The position numbers were made by a program, and so were the translations under genes. A stretch of 58,034 nt of DNA, taken from NCBI GenBank assembly GCA_002691685.1, contig NZIQ01000031.1:1-58034 (forward strand). Direction: 5' to 3'. How positions within the stretch are numbered: position 1 is the first letter of the stretch; each line of letters begins with the position of its first letter. The notes under the pieces were generated by a model. It made no database searches. It was not told the origin of the DNA and worked only from the letters and a program-made list of their open reading frames with translations. Positions 17,566 to 26,521 of this stretch are shown one piece after another. The stretch comes from Flavobacteriaceae bacterium. Lineage in GTDB: Bacteria > Bacteroidota > Bacteroidia > Flavobacteriales > Flavobacteriaceae.

Positions 17566-18707
17566 AATTGAAGAAGAGCTTGATCAATATCAGCAGTTAA
17601 ATCGTTGAAATCTTCAATTCCAACAGAAAGTCTTAATAAACCATCTTTGATCCCCTGAGCCAATCTCTCTTCTCTAGGCATTAAAGCATGCGATGCAACA
17701 GATGGCAGTAATATAGTACTTTCAATACCTGCAAGAGATAGAGAGGGTTTTATCAACTTTAAATGACGAATGAAATCTAATGCTTTATCTTCTTGTCGAA
17801 TTTCAAAGGAAAGCATCCCACCAAAATCGTTCATTTGAGAGAGAGCTAAATTATGATCAGGATGTGAGCCTAAACCAGGATAATGCACCTGGGTAATCTC
17901 ACTGTGTTTTTGCAGATGTAAAGCCAAGCGCATCGCATTATAACTTTGTTCTTTAACTCGAAGGCCCATGGTTTTAATGCTGCGCTCTAACAACCAAACA
18001 GTGTAATCACTTAGATTTCCCCCATAGCAGATAGCTGCATCCCAAATTTTTTTGATAAGAGACGTGCTTCCAGCAACTGCTCCGGCTGATATATCCGAAT
18101 GTCCGCCCATGTATTTTGTTGCTGAATGTATCACTAAATCAATTCCTAAGGTTATAGGGTTTTGATTGACAGGACTTGCAAAAGTATTGTCAATCATGCT
18201 AATCAGCTTATTGGATTTGCACAAATCTGCAATGGCCTTGATGTCGGTTAAGCGCATTAAGGGATTTGATGGTGACTCTATATAAATGAACTTGGTATTG
18301 TTTTGGATTTTTGCTTGAAAATCTTCTATATTATTGCCCTCAACAAAATCATATGCTATACCATAGCGATTCAACTGAGTGGTAATGAAGTGATACGTTC
18401 CTCCATATATTTCTCGTTGAAATATTGCGTGATCTCCTTTAGCCAAAAACGACATTAGTACAGTAGAAATCGCGGCCATTCCACTAGTAAAAATCAATGC
18501 GTCTTCAGCCATCTCTAAGGCTGCTATTTTTTTATTTAAGGCTTCCTGATTGGGTGTATTAAAATATCTTGGATATCTCTTTATTTCCACCTGATCCCAA
18601 GCATAGGATGTCGAGGGATATAAGGGTGACACAGCTGACTTAAAGGTGTCGTCTTTTAATTCTCCTGCGTGAACTGATCGCGTATTAATATGTGAATTTT
18701 CACTCAT
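17562..18707 (-). CDS. Cystathionine gamma-synthase/lyase family PLP enzyme
   Basis: Trans-sulfuration enzyme of about 381 residues. The PLP lysine is in SATKYMGGHSDISAG, with the phosphate-binding FTSGMAAISTVL region and the aspartate in SMIDNTFASPVNQNP. The family makes or cleaves cystathionine or degrades methionine; sequence does not decide which. Context (upstream of bshB1, overlapping it by 4 bases) suggests cysteine supply by cystathionine lyase, as inference. I start at the ATG at 18707 (MSENSHINTRSVHAGE); the frame extends to a TTG at 18716 but the ATG gives the family N-terminus. It lies 18 bases after the CcsBA gene. Confidence 0.9.
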   Translation of the reverse strand: MSENSHINTRSVHAGELKDDTFKSAVSPLYPSTSYAWDQVEIKRYPRYFNTPNQEALNKKIAALEMAEDALIFTSGMAAISTVLMSFLAKGDHAIFQREIYGGTYHFITTQLNRYGIAYDFVEGNNIEDFQAKIQNNTKFIYIESPSNPLMRLTDIKAIADLCKSNKLISMIDNTFASPVNQNPITLGIDLVIHSATKYMGGHSDISAGAVAGSTSLIKKIWDAAICYGGNLSDYTVWLLERSIKTMGLRVKEQSYNAMRLALHLQKHSEITQVHYPGLGSHPDHNLALSQMNDFGGMLSFEIRQEDKALDFIRHLKLIKPSLSLAGIESTILLPSVASHALMPREERLAQGIKDGLLRLSVGIEDFNDLTADIDQALLQL

Positions 18708-18725
18708 TGACTTCAAATTAATGCT

Positions 18726-21700
18726 TTAATAATATTTCTTGTATTTCAGGTAACTGAAATATCCAAGCACCAAAACTCCAGCAACCGTATACCACACAAA
18801 ACTAGGAGTGATAACCTGATCTCCACTGGCGTATGAATGCAGTCCTACAAGATAAAAATTAACTCCAAAATAAGTCATCATTATACTGGAAAAAGCGATA
18901 ATACTGGCTAGATTAAAAGCCCATACCCCTTTTAAGGAAGGAATCAGACGCATATGCAACACAAATGCATAGACCATAATTGAAATTAAAGCCCAGGTTT
19001 CTTTTGGGTCCCAACCCCAATATCGGCCCCAACTTTCATTAGCCCATTGACCTCCTAAGAAATTACCTATGGTAAGCATAAGCAACCCAATAGTTAATGA
19101 CAATTCATTGATAATCGTCAATTCTTTTATGCTTGATTTCATGCGATCTCGTGTATCTGTTTTTAAGAGCAGCAACAATATGAGGTTTACAACTCCTAAG
19201 ATCATTCCAACGGTCAAGGGACCATAGCTACCTACAATAACAGCAACGTGTATCATTAACCAATAAGAATCTAAAACGGGTTGCAAATTGGCAATCGCCG
19301 GATCTACCCAACTTTGATGTGCAATCCAAAGCAACATTGAACTCACAAATGTAGTTGAAGCAATGGTGAAGTTACTCTTTCGACCCAGAGCAATACCTAT
19401 GGCCATCGTCGCCCAAGAAACGTACAATATACTCTCGTAGGCATCACTCCAAGGTGCATGTCCAGAAATATAGGAGCGGGCAATGAGACCAAAGGTGTGT
19501 AGTACAAACAAGCCGTAAATAATTACTTTAAATGCATTAATGGTAAATTTTAATGTTCTTCTATCCTTATAAATTTGTGCCACTAAAACAAAAAATAACA
19601 CTAAACCAAATAACACATAGTACCTGTAGAGTTTATTGAATATATCCCACTTGTTATAACTGATTTCAGCTTGAATTTTTCTTTCACTGGGCATAACTTC
19701 TGAACCTAATTTTCTTTGACTTTTCTTAAGGCTATTCAAGATTTTGTCTGCTTCAGTGTAATCTTTTGAGATCTGTGCCTGATTTAATAACTGCAGATAA
19801 TAAGGTAATGAATTGGCAACGAAACTTCCATATAAGGTGTCAGAGACTGTAAAAACTCCTGTTCTATACTCAATTGAAGAAATCCATTTATTGTTTTCGT
19901 CTTGGGGTAATGGAAATATCTTCAAGATTTCTCCACTTAAAGCTCGGTTTAATAAGGCTAGCTTTTCTCCAGCCTGTTTAAAATCTTGTTGAAATTTATT
20001 GGGTGTATTTGTCTTATAAGCCTCTTCAAGAAAGGGGTCGAGTTTATTTACTCCTTTTTGATCGAAAAAGTCAGTGACTTTTACGTATTTCTGACCTTGT
20101 TCGATTCCAATTATTTTGCGAATACTATCGTTTTCTTCCTTTTTGTCTAAGGCAATAAAGGGGGTATTATACCATAAGCCAGGGTACAACATCATTGAAA
20201 GCATGACCTGCTCAGCTGATAAATCTTGATAAGTATCTTTGTAACTTAATTTTCTAAGTAATTCACTGGCAAAGGTATGTATAGGTTTCATGCGTCCCCC
20301 ATCGTCTTGAATCACGAGTTCTGCAAAATTTTTAGCGTGTTCAGCGTCAATAGACGTAACCCTGATTATGGAGTCCATTTCTTGATTAGAAGGTAGTTGC
20401 GAATTCACATTTTGACCATAAACCGAGGACAATGCAAAAAACAACAGAACTGCACCCACTGTCTTTTGATTTTGAATTCTTTTGAGTGATTTAGCTAAAT
20501 CCTTGAAACGTGTTTTACCAAAAAACATAATTCCCATAAAGCCGATATATAATAAAAAGTATCCAATATAGGTGATCCACGTACCCCAAAAATCGTGATT
20601 TACGGAAAGAATACTTCCTTTTTCATCTGGAAAGAAACTGGCCTGAAAAAATCGAAAACCTTTGTGATCTAATACGTGATTCATATAGATATTAAAATCA
20701 AAGGGACGCTCATCTTCGATGGTTACCTTACTCATGAAGGATGAATAGTTACGTTCTGTTCCTGGATATTTTTCAGCAATAAAATCATTGAGTTTAATTG
20801 AAAAAGGGAGGTTTAATTGCTTAGATCCATATCTGAAATAATAGGTCAAACCATCAAATTCAATAGGCTCGCTAAATGATGTAGATCCCTGCCCTCCATA
20901 TACAATAATCTCCTTTGCTTTATTCTCTGAAGAGAGACGCAAAATCATCGCATCTAGTGTATCGTCTGTTTTTTCAGACTCCGGAACTTTTAACAACCCG
21001 TATGTTCCTTTCACAGGAAACTCTGGGAAAACAAACTGCATCTCGCCTACTAAATACAATGATCTCAGTTGTAATTCTGAAGAGGTGTTTGCTTCAAGAC
21101 TTCCTTGAAATTGATCAGCCATACGCATAAAACTTCCTTCAAAAGGACTTTCAATAAAGAGATTCCCTCTTTCATCTTCAGTAATATTAATAGTACCTTG
21201 TGTAGGCTTGTTATAACTAAAAAGCACATTGTTAATATTAACTATCTCCCCTCTTTTTATGTAATGATCATGTCGATTACCGTCTCCTGACTCCACCACC
21301 TTTATATAATAATCACCCTGCTCGTCTTCAATAAGGTCTTGTTTGGCTCCTTCAATAAAATCTAGTAGTTCAATTTTAAATTTAGAAGACTCAAAAGAAG
21401 ATTTCCAAGGTAAAGAATTGCGGCTACCTTGTTCTGTAATCAAAATTCGATCTTCTAAAATTTTACGTTGTAATTGACCCTCCACCTCGCCGTCTAAAAG
21501 AACTGTCAAATAAGTTCGTTCGGATAGAAATACCGAAGAAGTTTCACCTTCTCTAATAGGCATGCTTCCTTCATAACCAATGTAACGAGTAACTCCCGCT
21601 CCTAGAATGATTAAAATCCAACTCAAATGTAGCATGAGTAAAGGCCACTTATTTAACTGCCATAAATTATACCTCTTAATGTTGCCAATGAAGGTAACCA

Positions 21701-21887
21701 CCATTAATAGCATAATAATTTCAAACCATTTAGCCTCGTAGATATAAATCTTTGCTGTCTCAGTACTATAATTGCTCTCAACAAAAGTTCCTATACCCAT
21801 GGCAAGAGAGAATAGCAAGAAAAGTACAGCCATCATTTTTGTGGATACTAAGGCATTTGCAATTCGATTTATCATTGATTCGTACAT
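18726..21887 (-). CDS. ccsBA: CcsBA, fused cytochrome c haem-attachment protein (ResB-CcsA)
   Basis: Membrane protein of about 1053 residues for System II cytochrome c maturation; it carries haem across the membrane and attaches it to apocytochrome c. The N-terminal half has four ResB-like helices with a long periplasmic domain between helices three and four (about residues 105-440). A second soluble region (residues about 500-755) separates it from the CcsA half, where the tryptophan-rich WWD segment (WANESWGRYWGWDPKETWALI) sits between helices and conserved histidines flank it (GLIARSYISGH, LMIHVAV, LVGLHSYASGD). Fusion of the two halves is usual in Bacteroidota. Start taken at the ATG at 21887. 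Confidence 0.92.
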   Translation of the reverse strand: MYESMINRIANALVSTKMMAVLFLLFSLAMGIGTFVESNYSTETAKIYIYEAKWFEIIMLLMVVTFIGNIKRYNLWQLNKWPLLMLHLSWILIILGAGVTRYIGYEGSMPIREGETSSVFLSERTYLTVLLDGEVEGQLQRKILEDRILITEQGSRNSLPWKSSFESSKFKIELLDFIEGAKQDLIEDEQGDYYIKVVESGDGNRHDHYIKRGEIVNINNVLFSYNKPTQGTINITEDERGNLFIESPFEGSFMRMADQFQGSLEANTSSELQLRSLYLVGEMQFVFPEFPVKGTYGLLKVPESEKTDDTLDAMILRLSSENKAKEIIVYGGQGSTSFSEPIEFDGLTYYFRYGSKQLNLPFSIKLNDFIAEKYPGTERNYSSFMSKVTIEDERPFDFNIYMNHVLDHKGFRFFQASFFPDEKGSILSVNHDFWGTWITYIGYFLLYIGFMGIMFFGKTRFKDLAKSLKRIQNQKTVGAVLLFFALSSVYGQNVNSQLPSNQEMDSIIRVTSIDAEHAKNFAELVIQDDGGRMKPIHTFASELLRKLSYKDTYQDLSAEQVMLSMMLYPGLWYNTPFIALDKKEENDSIRKIIGIEQGQKYVKVTDFFDQKGVNKLDPFLEEAYKTNTPNKFQQDFKQAGEKLALLNRALSGEILKIFPLPQDENNKWISSIEYRTGVFTVSDTLYGSFVANSLPYYLQLLNQAQISKDYTEADKILNSLKKSQRKLGSEVMPSERKIQAEISYNKWDIFNKLYRYYVLFGLVLFFVLVAQIYKDRRTLKFTINAFKVIIYGLFVLHTFGLIARSYISGHAPWSDAYESILYVSWATMAIGIALGRKSNFTIASTTFVSSMLLWIAHQSWVDPAIANLQPVLDSYWLMIHVAVIVGSYGPLTVGMILGVVNLILLLLLKTDTRDRMKSSIKELTIINELSLTIGLLMLTIGNFLGGQWANESWGRYWGWDPKETWALISIMVYAFVLHMRLIPSLKGVWAFNLASIIAFSSIMMTYFGVNFYLVGLHSYASGDQVITPSFVWYTVAGVLVLGYFSYLKYKKYY

Positions 21888-21957
21888 TTTGTGCAAAATT
21901 AAGGTGTTTTGAGCGATATCTTTACTTTTGTCTAAACCGAATTAACAGAAGGAAGCA

Positions 21958-22746
21958 TTGAAAATTAACTCAAAAGACACCAATAATTTTAAGGTTTGCG
22001 TCGTAGGATCAGGCAGAGCGGCACATTTTTTTGCCCACCGTATAAATCACACCTCTGCTGCTTTTGAGCTTGTAGGTATTGTTTCACGCAATATGAACAT
22101 GGTATCAGAAAGCTTGTTTCCGTTTTCTATTTATGATTATTCTTGTATTCCAGAGGCAGACATCTTTATACTGGCCGTACCAGATGATTACATCAGGACT
22201 ATAGCTAAACAAATTCCGTATGCTGAGGCCCTGTTTTTGCATTGCAGTGGTGCCCAGGAACTCATAACCAACACTGAGCAAAAACACCAAGGTGTTTTAT
22301 ATCCTTTATTGAGTCTTAACTTTCAGATGGAGTTTGCTTCAAATGTTCCTCTTTTTACAGAGACAAACTCAGAATATCACAAGCCTATTTTGAATCAATT
22401 GGCTAAACAATTAAGTACCAACGTACAGGAACTCACAAGTGAAAAACGACTTAACGTTCATCTCTGTGCAGTTATTTCTCAAAATTTTTCTAATCATTTA
22501 TGGCACATCGCTCAAGACATCTGCGTGAGACGTAACTTAGATTTTAAATGGTTTAAACCTCTCTTAGAACAGGGTCTTAGTCAAGCATTATCACAAAATG
22601 CTAATGAAACTCAAACAGGACCTGCAGTGCGAAAAGATAGAAACACAATAGAAAAACACCTTAAACTACTTTCAAATTCAAAGTGGAAGGATATTTATAA
22701 ACATCTAAATCAATCTATAATCGATACCTATGAAGAAAAACTTTAA
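21958..22746 (+). CDS. Rossmann-fold DUF2520 protein
   Basis: A 262-residue protein with an N-terminal nucleotide-binding fold (VCVVGSGRAAHFFAHRI, then ELVGIVSRN and IFILAVPDDYIRTIAKQI) and a C-terminal helical DUF2520 domain (LCAVISQNFSNHLWHIAQDIC, TGPAVRKDRNTIEKHL). It resembles 6-phosphogluconate or NADP-oxidoreductase folds such as ProC, but the substrate is unknown. The only fitting start is TTG at 21958. It begins a same-strand run in which each gene overlaps the next: its stop overlaps the KdsC-like gene by 17 bases. This order (DUF2520, KdsC-like, Maf) recurs in Flavobacteriia as I recall. Confidence 0.85.
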   Translation: MKINSKDTNNFKVCVVGSGRAAHFFAHRINHTSAAFELVGIVSRNMNMVSESLFPFSIYDYSCIPEADIFILAVPDDYIRTIAKQIPYAEALFLHCSGAQELITNTEQKHQGVLYPLLSLNFQMEFASNVPLFTETNSEYHKPILNQLAKQLSTNVQELTSEKRLNVHLCAVISQNFSNHLWHIAQDICVRRNLDFKWFKPLLEQGLSQALSQNANETQTGPAVRKDRNTIEKHLKLLSNSKWKDIYKHLNQSIIDTYEEKL

Positions 22747-23263
22747 GGCCTTAATCAAGCAAATCAACACCTTTGTATTTGATGTTGATGGTGTGTTCAC
22801 CGATGGCACACTACTACTTTCTGAAAATGGAGAACTGCTTAGAAAGATGAATGTCAAAGACGGTCTTGCCGTTAAAATGGCCTTGGATAAAAATTATCGG
22901 GTGTGTATTATTACAGGAGGAACTAATCAAGATGTTAAAAAACGCTTTAAAGATTTAGGAATCACCGATGTTTATTTGGGCTCACATTTTAAAAAGGATG
23001 ATTTATTGGAATATTTCGACAATTATCAAATCAATTCAAAAGAGGTTTTATACATGGGTGATGACTTACCTGATATTGAGGCAATGGGTCTTTGTGGATT
23101 ATCTTCTTGTCCTCAAGACGCGGTTTCTGAAGTAAAAGAACAGGCTGATTATATTTCTCATATCAATGGCGGTGCTGGTTGCGTTAGAGACGTAATTCAT
23201 CAAGTGATGGCCGTCAGAGGTGACTGGCCATCCAATTCAGATTCAACAAGAGCCAATGGATAA
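22730..23263 (+). CDS. KdsC-like HAD phosphatase
   Basis: A 177-residue haloacid-dehalogenase phosphatase without a cap domain. Motif I is FDVDGVFTDGTL with the Asp nucleophile, motif II is ITGG, and motif III/IV is MGDDLPDIEAM. The extra DGLAVKMAL and the overall length fit 3-deoxy-D-manno-octulosonate-8-phosphate phosphatase, which makes free KDO for lipopolysaccharide. Related sialic-acid phosphatases have the same motifs, so the substrate is probable, not proven. It overlaps both neighbours: 17 bases with the DUF2520 gene and 8 bases with Maf. Confidence 0.87.
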   Translation: MKKNFKALIKQINTFVFDVDGVFTDGTLLLSENGELLRKMNVKDGLAVKMALDKNYRVCIITGGTNQDVKKRFKDLGITDVYLGSHFKKDDLLEYFDNYQINSKEVLYMGDDLPDIEAMGLCGLSSCPQDAVSEVKEQADYISHINGGAGCVRDVIHQVMAVRGDWPSNSDSTRANG

Positions 23264-23849
23264 ATTCCAAGGTAATTACAAATTGATTCTCGGATCTAAT
23301 TCACCGAGAAGGGTGGAATATTTAAAACAAATGGGGCTAAAGTTTACCCAGCGAGTTGTCTCCATAGATGAATCTTATCCTCAAGAACTCAAAGGTCATA
23401 GGATTGCTGAATATTTAGCCAAACGCAAAGCAGATGTGCAACAAAATCTTTTAAGCGAAAATGAAATTTTGCTCACCTCAGATACAGTAGTATGGTGTAA
23501 TGGAGAATCTTTAGAAAAAGCTATTAACAAAGATGAGGCTATTCACATGCTAACTAAATTATCAGATAAATCTCACGAGGTAATCACAGCCATATGTTTG
23601 ACTACTACCAACAAACAAATTATCAAACATCAAACCACAAGTGTTTGGTTTAATAAGTTATCAAAAGACCAAATTGCGTATTACGTCGATAATTTTAATC
23701 CTTTTGACAAGGCTGGAGCTTATGGCATACAAGATTGGATCGGTTTGATTGGTATTTCAAAAATTGAAGGGTCTTATAGTTCTGTGGTTGGACTCCCTAC
23801 TTCTTTGCTTTATAGTACTCTAAAAATTATGACAACTGAAATGCACTAA
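23256..23849 (+). CDS. maf: Maf-family nucleotide pyrophosphatase
   Basis: House-cleaning pyrophosphatase that hydrolyses non-canonical or excess nucleoside triphosphates. The 197-residue protein begins MDKFQGNYKLILGSNSPRR, with the substrate-binding SNSPRR loop, then a central LTSDTVVWCNGESLEKAIN with the catalytic Asp, and GAYGIQDWIGLIGI near the end. The ATG at 23256 is chosen over the in-frame ATG at 23220 because 23220 lies well inside the upstream gene and adds non-family residues. Short overlap with the KdsC-like gene suggests co-translation. Confidence 0.92.
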   Translation: MDKFQGNYKLILGSNSPRRVEYLKQMGLKFTQRVVSIDESYPQELKGHRIAEYLAKRKADVQQNLLSENEILLTSDTVVWCNGESLEKAINKDEAIHMLTKLSDKSHEVITAICLTTTNKQIIKHQTTSVWFNKLSKDQIAYYVDNFNPFDKAGAYGIQDWIGLIGISKIEGSYSSVVGLPTSLLYSTLKIMTTEMH

Positions 23850-23862
23850 TTAAATTAGGAAG

Positions 23863-24000
23863 GTGAGAAGTATATCCAATTATATCAAAGATATTTTTAT
23901 GGCATTCCGCGCTCCGGCTAGCGAAGGGGTTGCTTTTCAAGTGGTATGGGTTTTCTTCTCCTTAATAGTTATATTTTTGTCAATATTACTATTTATTTAA
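23863..24000 (+). CDS. 45-residue single-helix membrane protein
   Basis: A short frame begins at GTG 23863, 13 bases after the maf stop, and ends with TAA at 24000. The product has a basic/polar head (VRSISNYIKDIFMAFRAPA) and one strongly hydrophobic helix at residues 27-45 (VVWVFFSLIVIFLSILLFI), so it should sit in the inner membrane with its N-terminus probably inside. It fills the space between maf and the PIG-L gene. The combination of a conserved-looking head and clean helix, and my recollection that Flavobacteriia have similar small proteins (possibly DUF6728), make it a likely gene. An AGGAAG sequence just ahead could be a ribosome site. Confidence 0.55.
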   Translation: MRSISNYIKDIFMAFRAPASEGVAFQVVWVFFSLIVIFLSILLFI

Positions 24001-24012
24001 AGCCATCCCAAT

Positions 24013-26520
24013 ATGCATATTTTAAGAAACCTTTGCAAAACATATGTTCTGTGCACATGTGTTCTTACCTCAGTGGTATCGGCTCAACGAACAAAATCGT
24101 CACTTGAAATTTACGATGACATTCAGCGGCTCAATTTTTTAGGTAATGCCATGTACGTCGCCGCTCATCCTGATGACGAAAACACAAAAATGATCAGCTA
24201 TCTGAGCAACAAAATTCATGCTAAGGTGACTTACTTGTCCCTGACTCGGGGAGATGGAGGACAAAATTTGATTGGTTCAGAACTCAAAGAATCTCTTGGT
24301 TTAATTCGAAGTAATGAACTTATTGAAGCTCGTAAAATCGATGGTGGACAACAGCGATTTACAACCGCAATAGATTTTGGTTATTCGAAACATCCTGACG
24401 AAACTTTCGAATTTTGGGACAAACCATATATGCTAAAACAAGTTGTTGGTCAGATTCGAAAACTCAGACCTGATATCATCATTAATCGCTTTGATCACAG
24501 AACTGCTGGAACCACTCACGGGCATCATACTGCAGCTTCAATCTTGAGTTACAAAGCATTTGATTTGGCTTCAGATAGTATTTATAAAGATCAATTCAAT
24601 GGGGCGCCTTGGCGTCCTAATCGTTTATATTTCAATACCAATTGGTGGTTTTATGGATCTCGTGAAGCTTTTGATAAAATCGACAAATCTAATCTAGTTG
24701 AAGTAGCAGTTGGCGAATTTGATCCTACACGAGGTCAGTCATACAACGAAATCGCGTCATTGTCAAGAAGTCAACACAAATCACAAGGTTTTGGAACAGC
24801 TCTTCAAAAAAATCAAGAAACTGAATATTTAGAAATTTTGAAGGGAACCAAAAGTGAAAGTAAAAATCTTTTTGATGGTATTGACACTAGTTGGAATCGA
24901 ATAAAAGAAGGCCAAGCTATTGGTCAAATCTTAAATGCTGTAGAGGATTCGTTTGACTTTAAAAATCCTTCAAATCATTTAACAGAACTCATCAAGGCGC
25001 AAAAATTAATAAAAGACATTGAAGATGTATTTTGGAGAAATCTAAAACTTGATGCTATAAATTCTATTATTTTAGACGTTGCTCGTGTAGATCTAGAAGC
25101 ACATGTTGCCCAAAAATCAGTACAGCCCGGAGAAAAAATTGAAGTCGATTTGGATATTGTGAATCGAGGGTCGTCTTCAATTAAACTTCAATCAATTGCT
25201 ATTTCAAATTCAAATATCTTCTCGTCCGACTTGGATACTATCGTCACTTCTAATGCTGAAACAACATTTACTTTCTCTCCTGAAGTCTTGCGAAATAGTC
25301 CCTATTCAAGTCCTTATTGGTTACAACAGAAACACAATAGAAAACAATATACAGTAACCTCAAATTCAGATATTGGAAAACCAGCTTCTGACACTTCTAT
25401 GGCTGTTTCACTTTCTGTAATTATTAGAGATGCAACATTAATGATTGAATTACCGGTTCGTTACAAAGAAATCAAACCTGAATATGGAGAATATTATGAG
25501 CAGTTCCATATTCTGCCATCAGCAGCCCTTCAAATTGATAAATCCATTGAAATATTCGACAGTAAACAATCTAAAAATGTACGTGTTGAAGTGTTGTTAA
25601 ATAAAGAAAAATATGATGGTATTTTAACTATCTCTGCACCTGAGGGCTGGAGCGTATCTCCAAAACAACTTAGTATTAATTGGACTAAAAATCAAGGTAC
25701 ATTTCCTGTCGATATTTTAGTCACTCCTCCAGCAAATCAGCAATCTAAAGCCTTCTTAAGCTTTGAACTCACCTCATCTTTTGAATCTCATAAACTTCAG
25801 CAACAGTACATTTCTTATGCTCATATCGACAAACAAACGCTTTTATCTCCAGCAGAAATAGAATTGAGCCGTATTATAATGCAAAAATCGAATGAAAAGG
25901 TGGGTTATATCATGGGGGCGGGAGACAAGGTATTTGAAAATCTTCTAAATCTTGGATATGATATTGAATTGATTCCTGCTTCTTCTCTTACTACCCAAAA
26001 TCTAAAACGCTTTAAAACAATTATTACCGGAATACGGGCCTATAATGTCTCAATTGACTTGAAAGCTAACCAAGAACTTCTTTTTGATTTTGTGAGGCAG
26101 GGCGGCAATTTAATTTTACAATACAACACGGCCAATAGATGGGGGGCACAATTTAAAAAATTAGCTCCTTACCCAATGAAACTATCTTACAGTAGAGTTA
26201 CCGATGAATATGCTCCTGTGAAAATTCTAAACTCAAAGCATAGAGCGATGAATTATCCCAATAAAATAACAGTGAAAGATTTCGACGGATGGGTGCAAGA
26301 AAGAGGCTTATATTTCCCCGAAACGTGGAGTAATAATTTCACCGCACTACTCGAATTTCAAGACAAGGGAGAAGCGCCTTTAAAAGGTAGCTTACTCATT
26401 GCTCCACTGGGAAAAGGAAACTATATATACACTTCATTAAGTCTGTTTAGGCAGCTTCCTGAAGGCGTTGCAGGTGCCTACCGATTACTCTCTAATTTAA
26501 TTGAATTAAACTCGAAATAA
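24013..26520 (+). CDS. Large secreted PIG-L family deacetylase
   Basis: An 835-residue protein. A signal peptide of about 24 residues is followed by a PIG-L domain with zinc site MYVAAHPDDENTK, LTRGDGGQNLIGSELKESLG and the later HGHHTAAS histidines. The central part is beta-rich (about residues 350-600: VQPGEKIEVDLDIVNRGSSS, GWSVSPKQL) and resembles NEW3/CARDB-type beta-sandwich modules. The last 200 residues have an alpha-beta glutamine-amidotransferase-like fold (GYIMGAGDKV, FVRQGGNLILQYN). It probably deacetylates an amino sugar or glycan outside the cytoplasm; the substrate is unknown. One base separates its stop from the start of the symporter gene, so the two form a unit. Confidence 0.88.
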   Translation: MHILRNLCKTYVLCTCVLTSVVSAQRTKSSLEIYDDIQRLNFLGNAMYVAAHPDDENTKMISYLSNKIHAKVTYLSLTRGDGGQNLIGSELKESLGLIRSNELIEARKIDGGQQRFTTAIDFGYSKHPDETFEFWDKPYMLKQVVGQIRKLRPDIIINRFDHRTAGTTHGHHTAASILSYKAFDLASDSIYKDQFNGAPWRPNRLYFNTNWWFYGSREAFDKIDKSNLVEVAVGEFDPTRGQSYNEIASLSRSQHKSQGFGTALQKNQETEYLEILKGTKSESKNLFDGIDTSWNRIKEGQAIGQILNAVEDSFDFKNPSNHLTELIKAQKLIKDIEDVFWRNLKLDAINSIILDVARVDLEAHVAQKSVQPGEKIEVDLDIVNRGSSSIKLQSIAISNSNIFSSDLDTIVTSNAETTFTFSPEVLRNSPYSSPYWLQQKHNRKQYTVTSNSDIGKPASDTSMAVSLSVIIRDATLMIELPVRYKEIKPEYGEYYEQFHILPSAALQIDKSIEIFDSKQSKNVRVEVLLNKEKYDGILTISAPEGWSVSPKQLSINWTKNQGTFPVDILVTPPANQQSKAFLSFELTSSFESHKLQQQYISYAHIDKQTLLSPAEIELSRIIMQKSNEKVGYIMGAGDKVFENLLNLGYDIELIPASSLTTQNLKRFKTIITGIRAYNVSIDLKANQELLFDFVRQGGNLILQYNTANRWGAQFKKLAPYPMKLSYSRVTDEYAPVKILNSKHRAMNYPNKITVKDFDGWVQERGLYFPETWSNNFTALLEFQDKGEAPLKGSLLIAPLGKGNYIYTSLSLFRQLPEGVAGAYRLLSNLIELNSK

Positions 26521-26521
26521 A

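Noticed and set aside
17562-21887. SAM or cobalamin riboswitch ahead of the trans-sulfuration gene
   Set aside because: The gap to the ccsBA gene is only 18 bases and holds no conserved leader.
24013-26520. BshB-type bacillithiol deacetylase
   Set aside because: It is exported, over 800 residues long and has extra beta domains; the cytosolic 240-residue gene at 16843-17565 is the better BshB1.
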